Under the pieces are notes generated by a model. That model saw nothing but the letters and a program-made list of their open reading frames with translations. It was not told the origin of the DNA and made no database searches. A program made the translations under genes and the position numbers. Of a DNA stretch of 64,000 nucleotides, positions 13,230 through 27,108 are shown piece after piece. Location of the stretch: contig CP136062.1 of assembly GCA_032622095.1 (NCBI GenBank), forward strand, positions 52,965,349 through 53,029,348, in the 5' to 3' direction. Position 1 is the first letter of the stretch. Each line of letters begins with the position of its first letter. The DNA is from Siphonodentalium dalli. Taxonomy: Eukaryota > Mollusca > Scaphopoda > Gadilida > Siphonodentaliidae.

Positions 13230-16200
13230 CGTTCGAGTTGATTTTGTTGGGGGTATTACTTGGTATTTTGTTGGGGGTATTACTTGGTATTTTGTTGGGG
13301 GTATTACTTGGTATTTTGTTGGGGGCATTACTTCGTATTTTGTTGGGGGCATTACTTCGTATTTTGTGGGGGCCATTACTTCGTATTTTGTTGGGGGCAT
13401 TACTTCGTATTTTGTTGGGGGCATTACTTCGTATTTTGTTGGGGGAATTACTTCGTATTTTGTTGGGGGCATTACTGCGTATTTTGTTGTGGTATTACTT
13501 CGTATTTTGTTGGGGGTATTACTTCGTATTTTGTTTGGGGCATTACTTCGTATTTTGTTGGGGCATTACTTCGTATTTTGTTGGGGGAATTACTTCGTAT
13601 TTTGTTGGGGGTATTACTTCGTATTTTGTTGGGGGCATTACTTCGTATTTTGTTGGGGGTATTACTTCGTATTTTGTTGGGGGTATTACTTCGTATTTTG
13701 TTGGGGGTATTACTTCGTATTTTGTTGTGGGTATTACTTCGTATTTTGTTGGGGGTATTACTTCGTATTTTGTTGGGGGTATTACTTCGTATTTTGTTGG
13801 GGGTAATACTTCGTATTTTGTTGGGGGTATTACTTCGTATTTTGTTGGGGGTATTACTTCGTATTTTGTTGGGGTTATTACTTCGTATTTTGTTGGGGGT
13901 ATTACTTCGTATTTTGTTGGGGGTATTACTTCGTATTTTGTTGGGGGTATTACTTCGTATTTTGTTGGGGGTATTACTTCGTATTTTGTTTGGGGTATTA
14001 CTTCGTATTTTGTTGGGGGTATTACTTCGTATTTTGTTGGGGGTATTACTTCGTATTTTGTTGGGGGCATTACTTCGTATTTTGTTGGGGGTATTACTTC
14101 GTATTTTGTTGGGGGTATTACTTCGTTCGAGTTGATTTTGTTGGGGGTATTACTTCGTATTTTGTTGGGGGTATTACTTCGTATTTTGTTGGGGGCATTA
14201 CTTCGTATTTTGTTGGGGGCATTACTTCGTATTTTGTTGGGGGTATTACTTCGTATTTTGTTGGGGGTATTACTTCGTATTTTGTTGGGGGTATTACTTC
14301 GTATTTTGATGGGGGCATTACCTCGTATTTTGTTGGGGGCATTACTTCGTATTTTGTTGGGGGCCTTACTTAGTATTTTGTTGGGGGCATTACTTCGTAT
14401 TTTTATTGGGGGCATTACTTCGTATTTTGTTGGGGGTATTACTTCGTATTTTGTTGGGGGTATTACTTCGTATTTTGTTGGGGGCATTACTTCGTATTTT
14501 GTTGGGGGTATTACTTCGTATTTTGTTGGGGGTATTACTTCGTATTTTGTTGGGGGTATTACTTCGTTCGAGTTTATTTTGTTGGGGGTATTACTTCGTA
14601 TTTTGTTGGGGGCATTACTTCGTATTTTTATTGGGGGCATTACTTCGTATTTTGTTGGGGACATTACTTCGTGTTTTGTTGGAGGTATTACTTCGTATTT
14701 TGTTGGGGGTATTACTTCGTATTTTGTTGGGGGGTATTGCTTCGTATTTTGTTGGGGGCATTACTTCGTATTTTGTTGGGGGTATTACTTCGTAATTTGT
14801 TGGGGGTATTACTTCGTTCGAGTTGATTTTGTTGGGGGTATTACTCCGTATTTTGTTGGGGGTATTACTTCGTATTTTGTTGGGGGCATTACTTCGTATT
14901 TTGTTGGGGGTATTACTTCGTATTTTGTTGGGGGTATTACTTCGTATTTTGTTGGGGGTATTACTTCGTATTTTGTTGGGGGTATTACTTCGTATTTTGT
15001 TTGGGGTATTACTTCGTATTTTGTTGGGGGTATTACTTCGTATTTTGTTGGGGGTATTACTTCGTATTTTGTTGGGGGCATTACTTCGTATTTTGTTGGG
15101 GGTATTACTTCGTATTTTGTTGGGGGTATTACTTCGTTCGAGTTGATTTTGTTGGGGGTATTACTTCGTATTTTGTTGGGGGTATTACTTCGTATTTTGT
15201 TGGGGGCATTACTTCGTATTTTGTTGGGGGCATTACTTCGTATTTTGTTGGGGGTATTACTTCGTATTTTGTTGGGGGTATTACTTCGTATTTTGTTGGG
15301 GGTATTACTTCGTATTTTGATGGGGGCATTACCTCGTATTTTGTTGGGGGCATTACTTCGTATTTTGTTGGGGGGCCTTACTTAGTATTTTGTTGGGGGC
15401 ATTACTTCGTATTTTTATTGGGGGCATTACTTCGTATTTTGTTGGGGGTATTACTTCGTATTTTGTTGGGGGTATTACTTCGTATTTTGTTGGGGGCATT
15501 ACTTCGTATTTTGTTGGGGGTATTACTTCGTATTTTGTTGGGGGTATTACTTCGTTCGAGTTTATTTTGTTGGGGGTATTACTTCGTATTTTGTTGGGGG
15601 GCATTACTTCGTATTTTTATTGGGGGCATTACTTCGTATTTTGTTGGGGACATTACTTCGTGTTTTGTTGGAGGTATTACTTCGTATTTTGTTGGGGGTA
15701 TTACTTCGTATTTTGTTGGGGGGTATTACTTCGTATTTTGTTGGGGGCATTACTTCGTATTTTGTTGGGGGTATTACTTCGTAATTTGTTGGGGGTATTA
15801 CTTCGTTCGAGTTGATTTTGTTGGGGGTATTACTCCGTATTTTGTTGGGGGTATTACTTCGTATTTTGTTGGGGGCATTACTTCGTATTTTGTTGGGGGC
15901 ATTACTTCATATTTTGTTGGGGGTATTACTTCGTATTTTGTTGGGGGTATTACTTCTTATTTTGTTGGGGGCATTACTTCGTATTTTGTTGGGGGGTATT
16001 ACTTCGTATTTTGTTGGGGGCATTACTTCGTATTTTGTTGGGGGTATTACTTCGTTCGAGTTGATTTTGTTGGGGGTATTACTTCGTATTTTGTTGGGGG
16101 TATTACTTCGTATTTTGTTGGGGGCATTACTTCGTATTTTGTTGGGGGTATTACTTCGTATTTTGTTGGGGGTATTACTTCGTATTTTGTTGGGGGCATT

Positions 16201-17030
16201 ACTTCGTATTTTGTTGGGGGCATTACTTCTTATTTTGTTGGGGGTATTACTTCGTATTTTGTTGGGGGGTATTACTTCGTTCGAGTTGATTTTGTTGGGG
16301 GTATTACTTCGTATTTTGTTGGGGGGTATTACTTCGTATTTTGTTGGGGGCATTACTTCGTATTTTGTTGGGGCATTACTTCGTATTTTGTTGGGGGGTA
16401 TTACTTCGTATTTTGTTGGGGGCATTACTTCGTATTTTGTTGGGGGTATTACTTCGTATTTTGTTGGGGGGGTATTACTTCGTATTTTGTTGGGGGGTAT
16501 TACTTCGTATTTTGTTGGGGGTATTACTTCGTTCGAGTTGATTTTGTTGGGGGTATTACTTGGTATTTTGTTGGGGGTATTACTTGGTATTTTGTTGGGG
16601 GTATTACTTGGTATTTTGTTGGGGGCATTACTTCGTATTTTGTTGGGGGCATTACTTCGTATTTTGTGGGGGCCATTACTTCGTATTTTGTTGGGGGCAT
16701 TACTTCGTATTTTGTTGGGGGCATTACTTCGTATTTTGTTGGGGGAATTACTTCGTATTTTGTTGGGGGCATTACTGCGTATTTTGTTGTGGTATTACTT
16801 CGTATTTTGTTGGGGGTATTACTTCGTATTTTGTTTGGGGCATTACTTCGTATTTTGTTGGGGCATTACTTCGTATTTTGTTGGGGGAATTACTTCGTAT
16901 TTTGTTGGGGGTATTACTTCGTATTTTGTTGGGGGCATTACTTCGTATTTTGTTGGGGGTATTACTTCGTATTTTGTTGGGGGTATTACTTCGTATTTTG
17001 TTGGGGGTATTACTTCGTATTTTGTTGGGG
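13230..17030 (+). repeat. Satellite HOR block with copies offset 3300 bp
   Basis: A run of CTTGGTATT units followed by GTGGGGGCCATTAC, GGGGGAATTACTTC, ATTACTGCGT and TTGTGGTATTAC occurs from about 13230 and again, in the same order, from about 16530. The second copy and its surroundings contain many units with one additional G, so the rare-variant order is kept while unit lengths drift. Related copies of the same module appear near 34542 and 36751. Confidence 0.82.
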
Positions 17031-20000
17031 TATTACTTCGTATTTTGTTGGGGGGTATTACTTCGTATTTTGTTGGGGGTATTACTTCGTATTTTGTTGG
17101 GGGGTAATACTTCGTATTTTGTTGGGGGTATTACTTCGTATTTTGTTGGGGGTATTACTTCGTATTTTGTTGGGGTTATTACTTCGTATTTTGTTGGGGG
17201 TATTACTTCGTATTTTGTTGGGGGTATTACTTCGTATTTTGTTGGGGGTATTACTTCGTATTTTGTTGGGGGTATTACTTCGTATTTTGTTTGGGGTATT
17301 ACTTCGTATTTTGTTGGGGGTATTACTTCGTATTTTGTTGGGGGTATTACTTCGTATTTTGTTGGGGGGCATTACTTCGTATTTTGTTGGGGGTATTACT
17401 TCGTATTTTGTTGGGGGTATTACTTCGTTCGAGTTGATTTTGTTGGGGGTATTACTTCGTATTTTGTTGGGGGTATTACTTCGTATTTTGTTGGGGGCAT
17501 TACTTCGTATTTTGTTGGGGGCATTACTTCGTATTTTGTTGGGGGTATTACTTCGTATTTTGTTGGGGGGTATTACTTCGTATTTTGTTGGGGGTATTAC
17601 TTCGTATTTTGATGGCCTCGTATTTTGTTGGGGGCATTACTTCGTATTTGTTGGGGGCCTTACTTAGTATTTTGTTGGGGGCATTACTTCGTATTTTTAT
17701 TGGGGGGCATTACTTCGTATTTTGTTGGGGGTATTACTTCGTATTTTGTTGGGGGTATTACTTCGTATTTTGTTGGGGCATTACTTCGTATTTTGTTGGG
17801 GGTATTACTTCGTATTTTGTTGGGGGTATTACTTCGTATTTTGTTGGGGGTATTACTTCGTTCGAGTTTATTTTGTTGGGGGTATTACTTCGTATTTTGT
17901 TGGGGGCATTACTTCGTATTTTTATTGGGGGCATTACTTCGTATTTTGTTGGGGACATTACTTCGTGTTTTGTTGGAGGTATTACTTCGTATTTTGTTGG
18001 GGGTATTACTTCGTATTTTGTTGGGGGGTATTACTTCGTATTTTGTTGTGGGCATTACTTCGTATTTTGTTGGGGGTATTACTTCGTAATTTGTTGGGGG
18101 GTATTACTTCGTTCGAGTTGATTTTGTTGGGGGTATTACTCCGTATTTTGTTGGGGGTATTACTTCGTATTTTGTTGGGGGCATTACTTCGTATTTTGTT
18201 GGGGGTATTACTTCGTATTTTGTTGGGGGTATTACTTCGTATTTTGTTGGGGGGTATTACTTCGTATTTTGTTGGGGGTATTACTTCGTATTTTGTTTGG
18301 GGTATTACTTCGTATTTTGTTGGGGTATTACTTCGTATTTTGTTGGGGGTATTACTTCGTATTTTGTGGGGGCATTACTTCGTATTTTGTTGGGGGTATT
18401 ACTTCGTATTTTGTTGGGGGTATTACTTCGTTCGAGTTGATTTTGTTGGGGGTATTACTTCGTATTTTGTTGGGGGTATTACTTCGTATTTTGTTGGGGG
18501 CATTACTTCGTATTTTGTTGGGGGCATTACTTCGTATTTTGTTGGGGGTATTACTTCGTATTTTGTTGGGGGTATTACTTCGTATTTTGTTGGGGGTATT
18601 ACTTCGTATTTTGATGGGGGCATTACCTCGTATTTTTGTTGGGGGCATTACTTCGTATTTTGTTGGGGGCCTTACTTAGTATTTTGTTGGGGGCATTACT
18701 TCGTATTTTTTATTGGGGGCATTACTTCGTATTTTGTTGGGGGTATTACTTCGTATTTTGTTGGGGGTATTACTTCGTATTTTGTTGGGGGCATTACTTC
18801 GTATTTTGTTGGGGGGTATTACTTCGTATTTTGTTGGGGGTATTACTCGTATTTTGTTGGGGGTATTACTTCGTTCGAGTTTATTTTGTTGGGGGTATTA
18901 CTTCGTATTTTGTTGGGGGCATTACTTCGTATTTTTATTGGGGGCATTACTTCGTATTTTGTTGGGGACATTACTTCGTGTTTTGTTGGAGGTATTACTT
19001 CGTATTTTGTTGGGGGTATTACTTCGTATTTTGTTGGGGGGTATTACTTCGTATTTTGTTGGGGGCATTACTTCGTATTTTGTTGGGGGTATTATTTCGT
19101 AATTTGTTGGGGGTATTACTTCGTTCGAGTTGATTTTGTTGGGGGTATTACTCCGTATTTTGTTGGGGGTATTACTTCGTATTTTGTTGGGGGCATTACT
19201 TCGTATTTTGTTGGGGGCATTACTTCGTATTTTGTTGGGGGTATTACTTCGTATTTTGTTGGGGGTATTACTTCTTATTTTGTTGGGGGCATTACTTCGT
19301 ATTTTGTTGGGGGTATTACTTCGTATTTTGTTGGGGGCATTACTTCGTATTTTGTTGGGGGTATTACTTCGTATTTTGTTGGGGGCATTACTTCGTATTT
19401 TGTTGGGGGCATTACTTCGTATTTTGTTGGGGGTATTACTTCGTATTTTGTTGGGGGTATTACTTCGTTCGAGTTGATTTTGTTGGGGGTATTACTTCGT
19501 ATTTTGTTGGGGGCATTACTTCGTATTTTTATTGGGGGCATTACTTCGTATTTTGTTGGGGACATTACTTCGTGTTTTGTTGGGGGTATTACTTCGTATT
19601 TTGTTGGGGGTATTACATCGTATTTTGTTGGGGGCATAACTTCCTATTTTGTTGGAGGTATTACTTCGTATTTTGTTGGGGGTATTACTTCGTTCGAGTT
19701 GATTTTGTTGGGGGTATTACTCCGTATTTTGTTGGGGGTATTACTTCGTATTTTGTTGGGGGCATTACTTCGTATTTTGTTGGGGGCATTACTTCGTATT
19801 TTGTTGGGGGTATTACTTCGTATTTTGTTGGGGGTATTACTTCTTATTTTGTTGGGGGCATTACTTCGTATGTTGTTGGGGGTATTACTTCGTATTTTGT
19901 TGGGGGCATTACTTCGTATTTTGTTGGGGGTATTACTTCGTATTTTGTTGGGGGCATTACTTCGTATTTTGTTGGGGGCATTACTTCGTATTTTGTTGGG

Positions 20001-23000
20001 GGCATTACTTCGTATTTTGTTGGGGGCATTACTTCGTATTTTGTTGGGGGTATTACTTCGTATTTTGTTGGGGGTATTACTTCGTATTTTGTTGGGGGCA
20101 TTACTTCGTATTTTGTTGGGGGCATTACTTCGTATTTTGTTGGGGGTATTACTTCGTATTTTGTTGGGGGTATTACTTCGTTCGAGTTGATTTTGTTGGG
20201 GGTATTACTTCGTATTTTGTTGGGGGTATTACTTCGTATTTTGTTGGGGGCATTACTTCGTATTTTGTTGGGGGCATTACTTCGTATTTTGTTGGGGGTA
20301 TTACTTCGTATTTTGTTGGGGGTATTACTTCGTATTTTGTTGGGGGTATTACTTCGTATTTTGATGGGGGCATTACCTCGTATTTTGTTGGGGGCATTAC
20401 TTCGTATTTTGTTGGGGGCCTTACTTAGTATTTTGTTGGGGGCATTACTTCGTATTTTTATTGGGGGCATTACTTCGTATTTTGTTGGGGGTATTACTTC
20501 GTATTTTGTTGGGGGTATTACTTCGTATTTTGTTGGGGGCATTACTTCGTATTTTGTTGGGGGTATTACTTCGTATTTTGTTGGGGGTATTACTTCGTAT
20601 TTTGTTGGGGGTATTACTTCGTTCGAGTTTATTTTGTTGGGGGTATTACTTCGTATTTTGTTGGGGGCATTACTTCGTATTTTTATTGGGGGCATTACTT
20701 CGTATTTTGTTGGGGACATTACTTCGTGTTTTGTTGGAGGTATTACTTCGTATTTTGTTGGGGGTATTACTTCGTATTTTGTTGGGGGGTATTACTTCGT
20801 ATTTTGTTGGGGGCATTACTTCGTATTTTGTTGGGGGTATTACTTCGTAATTTGTTGGGGGTATTACTTCGTTCGAGTTGATTTTGTTGGGGGTATTACT
20901 CCGTATTTTGTTGGGGGTATTACTTCGTATTTTGTTGGGGGCATTACTTCGTATTTTGTTGGGGGCATTACTTCGTATTTTGTTGGGGGTATTACTTCGT
21001 ATTTTGTTGGGGGTATTACTTCTTATTTTGTTGGGGGCATTACTTCGTATTTTGTTGGGGGCATTACTTCGTATTTTGTTGGGGGCATTACTTCGTATTT
21101 TGTTGGGGGTATTACTTCGTATTTTGTTGGGGGTATTACTTCGTTCGAGTTGATTTTGTTGGGGGTATTACTTCGTATTTTGTTGGGGGCATTACTTCGT
21201 ATTTTTATTGGGGGCATTACTTCGTATTTTGTTGGGGACATTACTTCGTGTTTTGTTGGGGGTATTACTTCGTATTTTGTTGGGGGTATTACATCGTATT
21301 TTGTTGGGGGCATAACTTCCTATTTTGTTGGAGGTATTACTTCGTATTTTGTTGGGGGTATTACTTCGTTCGAGTTGATTTTGTTGGGGGTATTACTCCG
21401 TATTTTGTTGGGGGTATTACTTCGTATTTTGTTGGGGGCATTACTTCGTATTTTGTTGGGGGCATTACTTCGTATTTTGTTGGGGGTATTACTTCGTATT
21501 TTGTTGGGGGTATTACTTCTTATTTTGTTGGGGGCATTACTTCGTATGTTGTTGGGGGTATTACTTCGTATTTTGTTGGGGGCATTACTTCGTATTTTGT
21601 TGGGGGTATTACTTCGTATTTTGTTGGGGGCATTACTTCGTATTTTGTTTGGGGCATTACTTCGTATTTTGTTGGGGGCATTACTTCGTATTTTGTTGGG
21701 GGCATTACTTCGTATTTTGTTGGGGGTATTACTTCGTATTTTGTTGGGGGTATTACTTCGTATTTTGTTGGGGGCATTACTTCGTATTTTGTTGGGGGCA
21801 TTACTTCGTATTTTGTTGGGGGCATTACTTCGTATTTTGTTGGGGGTATTACTTCGTATTTTGTTTGGGGGCATTACTTCGTATTTTGTTGGGAGTATTA
21901 CTTCGTATTTTGTTGGGGGTATTACTTCGTTTGAGTTGATTTTGTTGCGGGTATTACTTCGTATTTTGTTGGGGGTATTACTTCGTATTTTGTTGGGGGC
22001 ATTACTTCGTATTTTGTTGGGGCATTACTTCGTATTTTGTTGGGGGCATTACTTCGTATTTTGTTGGAGGCATTACTTCGTATTTTGTTGGGGGTATTAC
22101 TTCGTATTTTGTTGGGGGTATTACTTCATATTTTGTTGGGGGTATTACTTGGTATTTTGTTGGGGGTATTACTTCGTTCGAGTTGATTTTGTTGGGGGTA
22201 TTACTTGGTATTTTGTTGGGGGTATTACTTGGTATTTTGTTGGGGGCACTACTTCGTATTTTGTTGGGGGCATTACTTCGTATTTTGTGGGGGGCATTAC
22301 TTCGTATTTTGTTGGGGGTATTACTTCGTTCGAGTTGATTTTGTTGGGGGCATTACTTCATATTTTGTTGGGGGTGTTACTTCGTATTTTGTTGGGGGTA
22401 TTACTTCGTTCGAGTTGATTTTGTTGGGGGTATTACTTCGTATTTTGTTGGGGGTATTACTTCGTATTTTGTTGGGGGCATTACTTCGTATTTTGTTGGG
22501 GCATTACTTCGTATTTTGTTGGGGGTATTACTTCGTATTTTGATGGGGGCATTACCTCGTATTTTGTTGGGGGCATTACTTCGTATTTTGTTGGGGCATT
22601 ACTTCGTATTTTGTTGGGGGCATTACTTCGTATTTTTATTGGGGGCATTACTTCGTATTTTGTTGGGGGTATTACTTCGTATTTTGTTGGGGGTATTACT
22701 TCGTATTTTGTTGGGGGCATTACTTCGTATTTTGTTGGGGGTATTACTTCGTATTTTGTTGGGGGTATTACTTCGTATTTTGTTGGGGGTATTACTTCGT
22801 ATTTTGTTGGGGGTATTACTTCGTATTTTGTTGGGGGTATTACTTCGTTCGAGTTTATTTTGTTGGGGGTATTACTTCGTATTTTGTTGGGGGCATTACT
22901 TCGTATTTTTATTGGGGGCATTACTTCGTATTTTGTTGGGGACATTACATCGTGTTTTGTTGGAGGTATTACTTCGTATTTTGTTGGGGGTATTACTTCG

Positions 23001-26000
23001 TATTTTGTTGGGGGGTATTACTTCGTATTTTGTTGGGGGCATTACTTCGTATTTTGTTGGGGGTATTACTTCGTAATTTGTTGGGGGTATTACTTCGTTC
23101 GAGTTGATTTTGTTGGGGGTATTACTCCGTATTTTGTTGGGGGTATTACTTCGTATTTTGTTGGGGGCATTACTTCGTATTTTGTTGGGGGCATTACTTC
23201 GTATTTTGTTGGGGGTATTACTTCGTATTTTGTTGGGGGTATTACTTCTTATTTTGTTGGGGGCATTACTTCGTATTTTGTTGGGGGTATTACTTCGTAT
23301 TTTGTTGGGGGCATTACTTCGTATTTTGTTGGGGGTATTACTTCGTATTTTGTTGGGGGCATTACTTCGTATTTTGTTGGGGGCATTACTTCGTATTTTG
23401 TTGGGGGTATTACTTCGTATTTTGTTGGGGGTATTACTTCGTTCGAGTTGATTTTGTTGGGGGTATTACTTCGTATTTTGTTGGGGGCATTACTTCGTAT
23501 TTTTATTGGGGGCATTACTTCGTATTTTGTTGGGGACATTACTTCGTGTTTTGTTGGGGGTATTACTTCGTATTTTGTTGGGGGTATTACATCGTATTAT
23601 GTTGGGGGCATAACTTCGTATTTTGTTGGGGGCATTACTTCGTATTTTTATTGGGGGCATTACTTCGTATTTTGTTGGGGACATTACTTCGTGTTTTGTT
23701 GGGGGTATTACTTCGTATTTTGTTGGGGGTATTACATCGTATTTTGTTGGGGGCATAACTTCCTATTTTGTTGGAGGTATTACTTCGTATTTTGTTGGGG
23801 GTATTACTTCGTATTTTGTTGGGGGTATTACATCGTATTTTGTTGGGGGCATAACTTCCTATTTTGTTGGAGGTATTACTTCGTATTTTGTTGGGGGTAT
23901 TACTTCGTTCGAGTTGATTTTATTGGGGGTATTACTCCGTATTTTGTTGGGGGTATTACTTCGTATTTTGTTGGGGGCATTACTTCGTATTTTGTTGGGG
24001 GCATTACTTCGTATTTTGTTGGGGGTATTACTTCGTATTTTGTTGGGGGTATTACTTCTTATTTTGTTGGGGGCATTACTTCGTATGTTGTTGGGGGTAT
24101 TACTTCGTATTTTGTTGGGGGCATTACTTCGTATTTTGTTGGGGGTAGTACTTCGTATTTTGTTGGGGGCATTACTTCGTATTTTGTTGTTGGCATTACT
24201 TCGTATTTTGTTGGGGGCATTACTTCGTATTTTGTTGGGGGCATTACTTCGTATTTTGTTGGGGGTATTACTTCGTATTTTGTTGGGGGTATTACTTCGT
24301 ATTTTGTTGGGGGCATTACTTCGTATTTTGTTGGGGGCATTACTTCGTATTTTGTTGGGGGCATTACTTCGTATTTTGTTGGGGGTATTACTTCGTATTT
24401 TGTTTGAGGGCATTACTTCGTATTTTGTTGGGAGTATTACTTCGTATTTTGTTGGGGGTATTACTTCGTTTGAGTTGATTTTGTTGCGGGTATTACTTCG
24501 TATTTTGTTGGGGGTATTACTTCGTATTTTGTTGGGGGCATTACTTCGTATTTTGTTGGGGCATTACTTCGTATTTTGTTGGGGGCATTACTTCGTATTT
24601 TGTTGGAGGCATTACTTCGTATTTTGTTGGGGGTATTACTTCGTATTTTGTTGGGGGTATTACTTCATCATATTTGTTGGGGGTATTACTTCGTATTTTG
24701 TTGGGGGTATTACTTCGTTCGAGTTGATTTTGTTGGGGGTATTACTTGGTATTTTGTTGGGGGTATTACTTCGTTCGAGTTGATTTTGTTGGGGGTATTA
24801 CTTGGTATTTTGTTGGGGGTATTACTTGGTATTTTGTTGGGGGCACTACTTCGTATTTTGTTGGGGGCATTACTTCGTATTTTGTGGGGGGCATTACTTC
24901 GTATTTTGTTGGGGGTATTACTTCGTTCGAGTTGATTTTGTTGGGGGCATTACTTCGTATTTTGTTGGGGGTATTACTTCGTATTTTGTTGGGGGTATTA
25001 CTTCGTTCGAGTTGATTTTGTTGGGGGTATTACTTCGTATTTTGTTGGGGGTATTACTTCGTATTTTGTTGGGGGCATTACTTCGTATTTTGTTGGGGCA
25101 TTACTTCGTATTTTGTTGGGGGTATTACTTCGTATTTTGATGGGGGCATTACCTCGTATTTTGTTGGGGGCATTACTTCGTATTTTGTTGGGGGCATTAC
25201 TTCGTATTTTGTTGGGGGCATTACTTCGTATTTTTATTGGGGGCATTACTTCGTATTTTGTTGGGGGTATTACTTCGTATTTTGTTGGGGGTATTACTTC
25301 GTATTTTGTTTGGGGGCATTACTTCGTATTTTGTTGGGGGTATTACTTCGTATTTTGTTGGGGGTATTACTTCGTATTTTGTTGGGGGTATTACTTCGTA
25401 TTTTGTTGGGGGTATTACTTCGTATTTTGTTGGGGGTATTACTTCGTTCGAGTTTATTTTGTTGGGGGTATTACTTCGTATTTTGTTGGGGGCATTACTT
25501 CGTATTTTTATAGGGGGCATTACTTCGTATTTTGTTGGGGACATTACTTCGTGTTTTGTTGGAGGTATTACTTCGTATTTTGTTGGGGGTATTACTTCGT
25601 ATTTTGTTGGGGGGTATTACTTCGTATTTTGTTGGGGGCATTACTTCGTATTTTGTTGGGGGTATTACTTCGTAATTTGTTGGGGGTATTACTTCGTTCG
25701 AGTTGATTTTGTTGGGGGTATTACTCCGTATTTTGTTGGGGGTATTACTTCGTATTTTGTTGGGGGCATTACTTCGTATTTTGTTGGGGGCATTACTTCG
25801 TATTTTGTTGGGGGTATTACTTCGTATTTTGTTGGGGGTATTACTTCTTATTTTGTTGGGGGCATTACTTCGTATTTTGTTGGGGGTATTACTTCGTATT
25901 TTGTTGGGGGCATTACTTCGTATTTTGTTGGGGGCATTACTTCGTATTTTGTTGGGGGCATTACTTCGTATTTTGTGGGGGGCATTACTTCGTATTTTGT

Positions 26001-27108
26001 TGGGGGTATTACTTCGTTCGAGTTGATTTTGTTGGGGGCATTACTTCGTATTTTGTTGGGGGTGTTACTTCGTATTTTGTTGGGGGCATTACTTCGTATT
26101 TTGTTGGGGGCATTACTTCGTATTTTTATTGGGGGCATTACTTCGTATTTTGTTGGGGGTATTACTTCGTATTTTGTTGGGGGTATTACTTCGTATTTTT
26201 ATTGGGGGCATTACTTCGTATTTTGTTGGGGGTATTACTTCGTATTTTGTTGGGGGTATTACTTCGTATTTTGTTGGGGGCATTACTTCGTATTTTGTTG
26301 GGGGTATTACTTCGTATTTTGTTGGGGGTATTACTTCGTATTTTGTTGGGGGTATTACTTCGTATTTTGTTGGGGGTATTACTTCGTATTTTGTTGGGGG
26401 TATTACTTCGTTCGAGTTTATTTTGTTGGGGGTATTACTTCGTATTTTGTTGGGGGCATTACTTCGTATTTTTATTGGGGGCATTACTTCGTATTTTGTT
26501 GGGGACATTACTTCGTGTTTTGTTGGAGGTATTACTTCGTATTTTGTTGGGGGTATTACTTCGTATTTTGTTGGGGGGTATTACTTCGTATTTTGTTGGG
26601 GGCATTACTTCGTATTTTGTTGGGGGTATTACTTCGTAATTTGTTGGGGGTATTACTTCGTTCGAGTTGATTTTGTTGGGGGTATTACTCCGTATTTTGT
26701 TGGGGGTATTACTTCGTATTTTGTTGGGGGCATTACTTCGTATTTTGTTGGGGGCATTACTTCGTATTTTGTTGGGGGTATTACTTCGTATTTTGTTGGG
26801 GGTATTACTTCTTATTTTGTTGGGGGCATTACTTCGTATTTTGTTGGGGGTATTACTTCGTATTTTGTTGGGGGCATTACTTCGTATTTTGTTGGGGGTA
26901 TTACTTCGTATTTTGTTGGGGGCATTACTTCGTATTTTGTTGGGGGCATTACTTCGTATTTTGTTGGGGGTATTACTTCGTATTTTGTTGGGGGTATTAC
27001 TTCGTTCGAGTTGATTTTGTTGGGGGTATTACTTCGTATTTTGTTGGGGGCATTACTTCGTATTTTTATTGGGGGCATTACTTCGTATTTTGTTGGGGAC
27101 ATTACTTC

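Noticed and set aside
23605-23625. ATAACTTCGTATT-like sequence resembling one arm of a loxP site (also near 8946, 27172, 30418)
   Set aside because: It is a one-base variant of the ordinary satellite unit. There is no inverted partner arm or spacer, so recombinase recognition is not supported.
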